A DNA stretch of 64,000 bases. Origin: Bisporella sp. PMI_857 (lineage: Eukaryota; Ascomycota; Leotiomycetes; Helotiales; Helotiaceae). The translations under genes and the position numbers were made by a program. This document shows, one piece after another, positions 57,302 through 64,000 of the stretch. Every line of letters starts with the position of its first letter. The stretch's first letter is position 1. The notes under the pieces were generated by a model. That model saw only the letters and a program-made list of their open reading frames with translations. It was not told where the DNA came from and searched no databases. The DNA is taken from positions 62,001 to 126,000 of the forward strand of contig JAJSPD010000038.1 of NCBI GenBank assembly GCA_021307315.1, read 5' to 3'.

Positions 57302-58591
57302 ATGTTCGTTCTTAGGAATGGTAAGTTTATCGCGTTGTTTACCTAAAACTTGATGCCCCTCCTATCGCCCCTTCTCCCTGTTGCTTCAACGAACGAAGGC
57401 GCAAACTGTCTTAATTCCACCTTTGGCACCTGCTGATTTACTTGTAGTGGGGAAGTTCTTTCTAGGAGACACCTCGAAGGAAAGCCTACTTGAACTAGAA
57501 AAAGGACAACTGTATCTTGTTCGACCCTTATCTCCCAAAGGTTACTCCGAACTTATCTTCAAAGACGCCGCAGCTAGAATTCGAAAAACTGGTCAAGAGT
57601 TTCAATATCAACTCGTTGTTCAGCGTGCATACGAGGAGGGAGAGGAGGAGCTTTTGGATGACGAGGAAGGGGAGAACGCCGACACTTCTGCGTTGGCAGA
57701 GCGAGACGAGAAGACTTTCCTCCTTGACGAGAGTCTACATTTCCGGTCAGAAATCCGCGAGGGAGGTGAGAAAGTTCTAGCCTGGAGAGATTTAAGTGGT
57801 GATACAGGTGACCTCTACGAGTTTGTTTGCGATATTTCAATCAGCACAGCTCAGGTGCAGCAGTTTGAGACAATCGCAGTAAACTGTCAATACGAGAGAA
57901 AGCATCGCAAGAATCATCAATACGCAACTGAGGCAGAACTTGACAAATTCGTTTTTGATAACGAGCAACCCATACCTAGCGCCAGCCCTATCCATAGTCC
58001 AGCTCAGTCTCCCACCATGGCCTCTGTAACATCCTCTACAGCGCTCAAAAACTCCGCAAACTCTGCTCTTAAGCGGGAAAAGGTCCATAAAAGGGAGGAC
58101 CGATTGTCGCAAGGCCCAGTAAAGGATGAGGCACCCACAGAAGCACCAAAAGTAGTTGAACATCCCGAGGCTATATCTATCTTGGCAGAAGAAACCGCTG
58201 AGCTTCATCTCTTTGATTTTAGTTCTGGGTCGTTTCTGATACAAGATACTGCGATCAAAGCAACAGTATCTGAGGTTGGGAAATGGAGATATTGGCTTCA
58301 AATTACTGGCACGCAAAGAGACTGGCTTGGTCAAGAGGTAATTGCGGACATTAACCCAGTCTTCAACTTCGAGTATCTTTCCTTCATTTTTAATGCATAC
58401 ACCCCAGATAACCAGGCATATTCTTGGCTTCTCCGCTTCAAGGACCAGCCAACAATCGTTAGATTTCAGGAAGGTCTCATGCAAGCCTTGTGGGAGCAGT
58501 TGAATGAGATCAAATGGAATAAAAGCAAGGAAGATGATCGTGACTACGTTTTGGAGGCCTTCCAAGATTTGACGATGGAAGATGCCTACCC

Positions 58592-58624
<33 letters not shown>

Positions 58625-59888
58625 GGAGGACGAAGTCGAGGATGATGGTCGGAAGAGTGAGCATTATGACAGCGATGAGGATGATGACGACCTCATTACA
58701 CGAGATGATGATGGGAATATCAATTCACAGCTTGCCGTGGGTTATAAGCATGATCGATCTTTTGTTGTCCGAGGTTCCAAAATTGGAGTCTTCAAGCACA
58801 CCCCAAATAATACCCTTGAGTTTTCGACAAATATATCCAAGGTGGAAACACCCAAGGGCAAGTTATTCAGCCCCCAAAAAGTCATGTTGCATGCGGAGGA
58901 TACCAACTTGATTCTGCAGAACGAGGCAGATCCAAACTCCTTGTACCGTATGGATCTCGAGTATGGCAAGGTTGTTGACGAATGGAAGGTTCATGATGAC
59001 ATCACTGTGAACACATTTGCTCCAGAAAGCAAGTACTCTCAGATGACGGGTGAACAGACATTTTTGGGTCTGTCTCGAAATGCACTTTATCGTATTGATC
59101 CTCGCCTCGCAGGAAACAAATTGGTGGACTCCGAGCTCAAACAGTATGTCTCCAAGAACGATTTTTCTGCTGCAGCTACGACCGATAAAGGCTACATCGC
59201 AGTTGCCAGTAATAAAGGAGATATTCGAATGTTTGACCGCCTTGGCATTAATGCCAAAACTCACATTCCTGCTCTTGGTGAACCGATCATTGGGTTGGAT
59301 GTCAGTGCCGATGGTCGTTGGGTACTGGCCACCTGCCGAACTTACCTTTTACTGATCGATGCCTTGCAGAAGGAAGGCAAAAATGAAGGGAAATTGGGAT
59401 TCGAGAAATCTTTTGGCAAGGATTCTAAACCACAGCCTCGACGACTAGGTCTGACTCCAGCTCACGTTGCCCAATTTCAGCACGAAACAGGAGTTCCACT
59501 CTCATTCACACCGGCACGATTCAATATTGGGGAAGGCTCAACCGAAACCTCAATCATCACTGCCACTGGTCCCTTTGTTGTTACTTGGAACCTAAAGAAG
59601 GTTTTGAGAGGAAGTAAGGACCCGTATGCTATCAAGCGATATTCGGAAGAAGTTATGGCCGACAACTTTAGATACGGCAGTGACAAGAATGTCGTCGTGG
59701 CTCTGCCTAATGAGGTTAATATGGTCAAGAAACAAGAATTTAAGAAACCAACGCGGGAGAGTATAGCTATTCCAACTAGGGTTGGCGGTAGTTTTGGCGG
59801 CAGGCGAAGCGAAGGGGGAAGAATTGGAACGAGGGGCAGCGCGCGCTATAAGCTTGGAAAGGATGATATCGTTGAATCTCCGTATTGA
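57302..59888 (+). CDS. VID27: VID27 vacuolar import/degradation protein
   Basis: Two exons: a 19-nt coding first exon (57302-57320) and 57448-59888, separated by a 127-nt intron; 819 aa. Splicing gives MFVLRNVGKFFLGDTSKESL, the invariant VID27 start, then KGQLYLVRPLSPKGYSELIF; an unspliced frame gives an alternative N-terminus unlike the family. The PH-like N-terminal domain is followed by a homopolymeric Glu tract (EEEEEEEEEEEE, coded by GAAGAG repeats at 58593-58630) and a WD40-like C-terminal domain (WRYWLQITGTQRDW, then FVVRGSKIGVFKHTPNN, ending SFGGRRSEGG). Yeast Vid27 is named from a screen for fructose-1,6-bisphosphatase vacuolar degradation; its molecular role remains unclear. It is tandem with ATG26. 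Confidence 0.95.
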
Positions 59889-60983
59889 TATGCTGGTCTC
59901 TTGTTACTTGGTTTTCCGACGCTTCTATTAGGGTACAGACTGTGACGAGATATGACGGGCAAGGGATATTTGAATGGAGGCGTTTAAGGATGGCGACAAT
60001 CTGGGTGACGGAGTTCTATGAGTGGCTATTTTTATTATTGGCCATCGGCCTTTCATAACCTTTCCCCTTGCAGTGCAGCTGAATTCACAGTACATTTTAC
60101 ACGTCATATATGTAGTAGATACCAATACCCCGTCGTCTCTTAGAAGAGCCTTATCGAATCTAAAAGTCACTTAATATTTGCACTTTGCGCAACCCTTAGT
60201 GTCGGGTAAGTATCACGGAATGATTGCACCAGGTCCGAGAGCATCTTCTTTCTATTCATTCTGGTAGTTCATGATTCTCAGAATAATCGACGTGATGAGG
60301 TCCCATGATGCCGCACCCCAGCTAGGTGGTCGGGAGTGAGTTGCACATTGACGCTCGTCATGATGTTCTAATAGTCACAAATCATCTAATTTTTCAATGC
60401 CCACCAGGCTCATCCATATTTATTGCGACTGGTCTTGTTTGCGCATATACGCATGCACGCCTAAGTTGGTTGAATATATCAAGGGGCTAGTTCTAGTTGT
60501 TCTATTCATAGGGGTCGTCCATGTTAGGATTAGTTCCGGGGATGACAACCTTAAAAAGCTGGCCTGCAGGGATCATCCTCATGACTTGGCCGTGAACCGC
60601 CTCAAATCCTCTTTCCCCACCCACATCTGGGACGTGACGTGACTGCGGTAGGTACGCTGCGTCAACGCTTTTTAGGTACAACCTAGCTTTCAACAGAATA
60701 TTGTACCTGACTCCTGCGCCGCCTTCAGCGTCTCACCAAACAATATTCCCCCATTGTAATTTCACTTCACTATCATTCATTATTGTCTGTCATCATTACT
60801 TATTTTTGACAATGTTGACCCCCCAGAATCCACCCCCCCAAAATCTTTACATGTGATAGGAGCTCCTTAGTTAGTCAGCAACTTTTATCGTCTCTAGCTT
60901 TCTTATCGATAACCATTCAACAACACGAAAAATCGCCCAGCACCCTGCCTAGCAACAACGCTCGCTCATCTTCTCAACGCGCG
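59889..60983. other. Intergenic, ATG26 promoter
   Basis: No gene. A pyrimidine-rich leader precedes the ATG, and TGACGTGA (60635-60642) is listed separately. Confidence 0.6.
60635..60642. promoter_or_regulatory. CRE-like motif (TGACGTGA) upstream of ATG26
   Basis: GACGTGACGTGAC contains overlapping TGACGT cores, candidate bZIP sites, about 345 bp upstream of the ATG26 ATG. Role inferred. Confidence 0.3.
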
Positions 60984-63900
60984 ATGTCGACTACACAACG
61001 TCGATCAATCGCGCCAGGGGAGGATGTGAAGAAGCGGATAGCACGAAAGTTAACTAAGAAGAGGAGGGAGAGCCATCAAGCCACGATGGAGATCCCAGAG
61101 CGTTTTCGAGATGGGGACGACGCGGACGAGGATGTCGTGACAGGCACAAATCGATACCTGAACCAGTCGATATTTGGCATGGTAGCTGCTGCCGGAGGCT
61201 CCCAGGTTGACTTCAACGCCAGATTCGACGCACAATCTAGTGACGAGGAGGACGATGCGGGACCTTCATCTGGTTCAGACATACAAGTCCCGAAGACTCG
61301 TCCGGTCAAATCAGCTACAAAGCCTGAGAAGCATCGACGGAAATTTTCACAGCAAATTCTGAAGCCGCTACAGCGTCTTGGGTCTAGATCAAAGTCGAGA
61401 ACATCCGAAAAGACTGGTTCTTCCCCCGGGCGATCCCCATCCTCATCGCTGCACCCAGAGATACAGGTCCCGCACACACATGAGCCCGTAATGAGTCGGA
61501 TGCTAGAAGCAAGGGCCGAAGCCTCCATGCGGCCGAGCTTTGATCTACAGCGGCTTGCTGATGACGCTGGGGATAAAGAGACAAGCAGTCTGGCTAAGAG
61601 ACTAATGGAGATATTTGAGTTTGACAAGCCCGAAGATGTGATAGAAGGTATGCTTTCATAAGATTTTGCTGCTTTCGAATAACGCTGACTTGTGCAGAAT
61701 ATCCCTGCTGGCTGCTTAAAAATGTCCTGTTGCAAGGTTATATGTACATTACAACCAAGCACATATGTTTTTATGCATATCTTCCTAAGAAATCAGTACG
61801 TTTTTGATTCATGTCATGAGGAGGTTCTAAAACTTACATATTGGTTAGAACGAGGTTGTCAAATCCGGTCATCTGGCAAAGTCCGGCCGAAGGAATCCCA
61901 AGTATAATCGTTATTGGTTCCGGTTGAAAGGCGATGTGTTGTCGTACTATGCAAATCCTTCTGATCTATATTTTCCCAGCGGTAATATCGATTTGCGGTA
62001 TGGAATCTCAGCAAATATTGCCGACAAGGAGAAGGGTAAAGATGCTACATATTTCACTGTAGTCACGCATCAAAGAGTCTTTAACTTCAAGGCAGATAGT
62101 GCTCCTAGCGCTAAGGAATGGGTAAAAGCTTTACAGAAGATTATATTTAGGTCACACAACGATGGCGACAGCGTCAAGATATCTCTCCCAATCGAGAATG
62201 TCATCGATATCGAAGACAGCCAAGTTATAGATTTTGCAGATACCTGCAAAATCCGTGTCATTGACAACGATGAAACATACGCTATCGATGAAGTGAGTCA
62301 AAATCACAACGTTCAAGTTCATATTCGCTAACTGTCTTGTTTTTAGTATTTTTTCTCGTTCTTTAGTTTTGGCAAGGAGGCTTTGAATGTACTAAAGATC
62401 TTGGTCGGGGATACGACTGCACAACAGATTCCAGAAGATGTCCTAGCTTCACCTAAGACCCGCGAGGCAAGCCCTAGTCCGATTCAGCCTGGCTCCAAAC
62501 GGAGCTCTATGCATCTTCCTGGTAGAGAAAATAGACCCAGGCCTTCTCCAATCCGTACAAGTAGTACTCCTATGTTGGATAGTGTGAAAGCGACACTATC
62601 ACCTTTAGGTGCGCCCGGTGGTCAAAGTCCCCGAATAAGTACCGATATGAGTCGCGCAAGTTCAGACATGTTTCGAAGAAGTGTGGACTTGAACCGATTT
62701 GGGAGAAAAAGTACTGACCTCAACCGATTGAATCTGGACGGAGCTAGACGTAGCTTTAGTGCAAGTCGGAGAAGTTCGAGCCGGAATCGATTAGGGGAAA
62801 CGAAAGCTTCCGAAAAGCAGGAATCTTCGGATTCATATGTACATTCTCTAGAAGATCCTGTCTCATCAGGAGTACTACCATCAGCTAGTGAAGAGATGCA
62901 TGCCTCTGCTAGCCAGATCCTACGTGGAAGCGATGTGTTTCTTTCTCCAACTATTCAGAGAGCAGGATCGACTTCATGGCCGAAGACCAAGACAAGTCCG
63001 ACCGACGATGCACTTTCTCATTCACCATCTCCACATATAGGTCATGAGCGCGTAACGAACAAAGAACCCCTCCACACGGAAACCTCAGCTTCAGCGGGCG
63101 CTTCTAGTACTGGCAAGGTTGAACATACGGGTTCAGTGCCAACCCTGCAAAGCATAAAAAATGCAGGAGCGTATCCATTGCAACGAGCAGCTGGGTTTGC
63201 GGGTTATATGCATAATGCATCTAAGCGAATGAGCACTCTGCTCGCGACCGAATCCATGGGTTATGTAGAAAAAGTGTCTGGGATGTGGAAAGGCGGCAAG
63301 AAGCATTACGACGAACGAGATGGGCTAGGGGCGGAAGATGACACTTACGATGATGGTGATGATGAAGGAACTATTGTTTCTGGAGACCGATTTCGGGATC
63401 ATTTCGCCTTACCAACCTCTGAGAAGTTACAAGCATCCTATTTTGGCTATCTCCAGCGCGTGCTTCCGCTTTATGGCAAGATCTACATCAGTGATCGCTC
63501 TTTCTGTTTTCGAAGTCTTCTCCCTGGTACCAGAACCAAGCTTATTCTGCCACTCAAAGATATCGAAAATGTAGAAAAAGAGCGAGGGTTCCGTTTTGGT
63601 TATTCAGGATTGGTGATTGTTATTAGAGGACATGAAGAACTTTTCTTTGAGTTCAGTCAATCGGACGTGCGTGATGATTGTGCTGTCACCCTGCACCAAA
63701 ACCTAGATTCAGCGAGATACTTGCAAGCATCAGGGGTATTGACCACCGAAGAGAAAGAGAGCGCGGAATCTGCAAGTGCTGAGCATAAAGCCTTACAGCA
63801 GGCAAGGATTGAAGGAAATGCTAATCAACATGAGCTGAATATGCCTAAGAATATTGATGATCCGCGAGATGAAGCACCTCCGATACTGTTCGACGATCCT

Positions 63901-64000
63901 CGTGCATCAATCCTTAACTTTAAGCCTCCTGCCTCACTACGAATAACTTGCTTGACAATTGGCTCACGCGGTGATGTCCAGCCATTTATTGCCTTATGTA
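60984..64000 (+). CDS. ATG26: ATG26 sterol 3-beta-glucosyltransferase, C-terminus beyond window
   Basis: Partial. Exons: 60984-61647, 61698-61795, 61849-62292 and 62347 onward (introns 50, 53 and 54 nt), about 953 codons visible. The N-terminus is basic/Ser-rich ([20 protein letters not shown]). GRAM domain 1 ends [19 protein letters not shown], a PH domain has [20 protein letters not shown], and a second GRAM begins [20 protein letters not shown]. The start of the GT28-type glycosyltransferase fold is visible ([16 protein letters not shown]). The family transfers glucose from UDP-glucose to ergosterol; in some fungi (Pichia, plant pathogens) it is needed for selective peroxisome autophagy. 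The Ser-rich stretch with [17 protein letters not shown] and [14 protein letters not shown] may be phosphorylated. The rest lies right of the window. Confidence 0.96.

Noticed and set aside
57837..58664. 275-codon minus-strand frame opposite VID27
   Set aside because: Its Phe/Leu run is only the complement of the poly-Glu tract; VID27 on the plus strand is certain.

Overview
The window is nuclear DNA from a filamentous ascomycete (Pezizomycotina). Its protein-coding genes are interrupted by short introns, mostly 45-100 bp, with GT/AG ends and CTAAC/CTGAC-like branch points. The gene content (augmin subunit, cytochrome b5-fused delta-8 sphingolipid desaturase, DUF6594 protein, VID27, ATG26) is that of a mould. 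The protein style and roomy intergenic regions suggest Leotiomycetes, but that placement is an inference. I see no transposon, virus, secondary-metabolite cluster, CRISPR or rRNA, and no tRNA I could support.

Layout. 1-5.3 kb: an ER DnaJ/TPR co-chaperone running off the left edge (-), HAUS1 (+), and VAC14 (-, seven exons). 5.3-12.3 kb: a sparse region with a delta-8 sphingolipid desaturase (-) and two small spliced genes proposed here, a Cys/Trp-motif protein (-) and a Gly/Tyr-rich protein (+). 12.3-24.3 kb: dihydrolipoyl dehydrogenase (-), NOM1/SGD1 (-), SRP14 (+), a Cys-rich protein of unknown function (-) and a RING-finger protein (+). 24.3-26.2 kb: a nine-exon Gbp2/Hrb1-type three-RRM protein (-) with an 8-nt internal exon. 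26.2-31.4 kb: a 5.2-kb stretch without a recognisable gene, rich in microsatellites. 31.4-46 kb: COQ9 (+), SMC6 (-), cystathionine gamma-synthase (-), UTP22 (+), eIF3k (+), TSR4/PDCD2 (+). 46.7-64 kb: a DUF6594 membrane protein (-), mitochondrial GatB (+), an F-box-like protein (+), CMR1 (-), VID27 (+), and ATG26 sterol glucosyltransferase (+), cut by the right edge.

The genes are independent housekeeping units, not a pathway cluster. Loose themes recur: ribosome biogenesis and translation (NOM1, UTP22, TSR4, eIF3k, SRP14), genome maintenance and division (HAUS1, SMC6, CMR1), mitochondria (LPD1, COQ9, GatB), and membrane lipids and trafficking (VAC14, desaturase, VID27, ATG26). SMC6 and CMR1 carry MCB-like motifs upstream, suggesting shared G1/S control.

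Exon structures were built by hand from splice signals and protein-family continuity. For the spliced genes whose lengths I give, the exon lengths sum to whole codons. No clearly novel multi-gene system was found. The best leads are the 8-nt exon, the Cys-rich orphan at 18.8-20.7 kb, the hidden small genes, and the G1/S motif pair.
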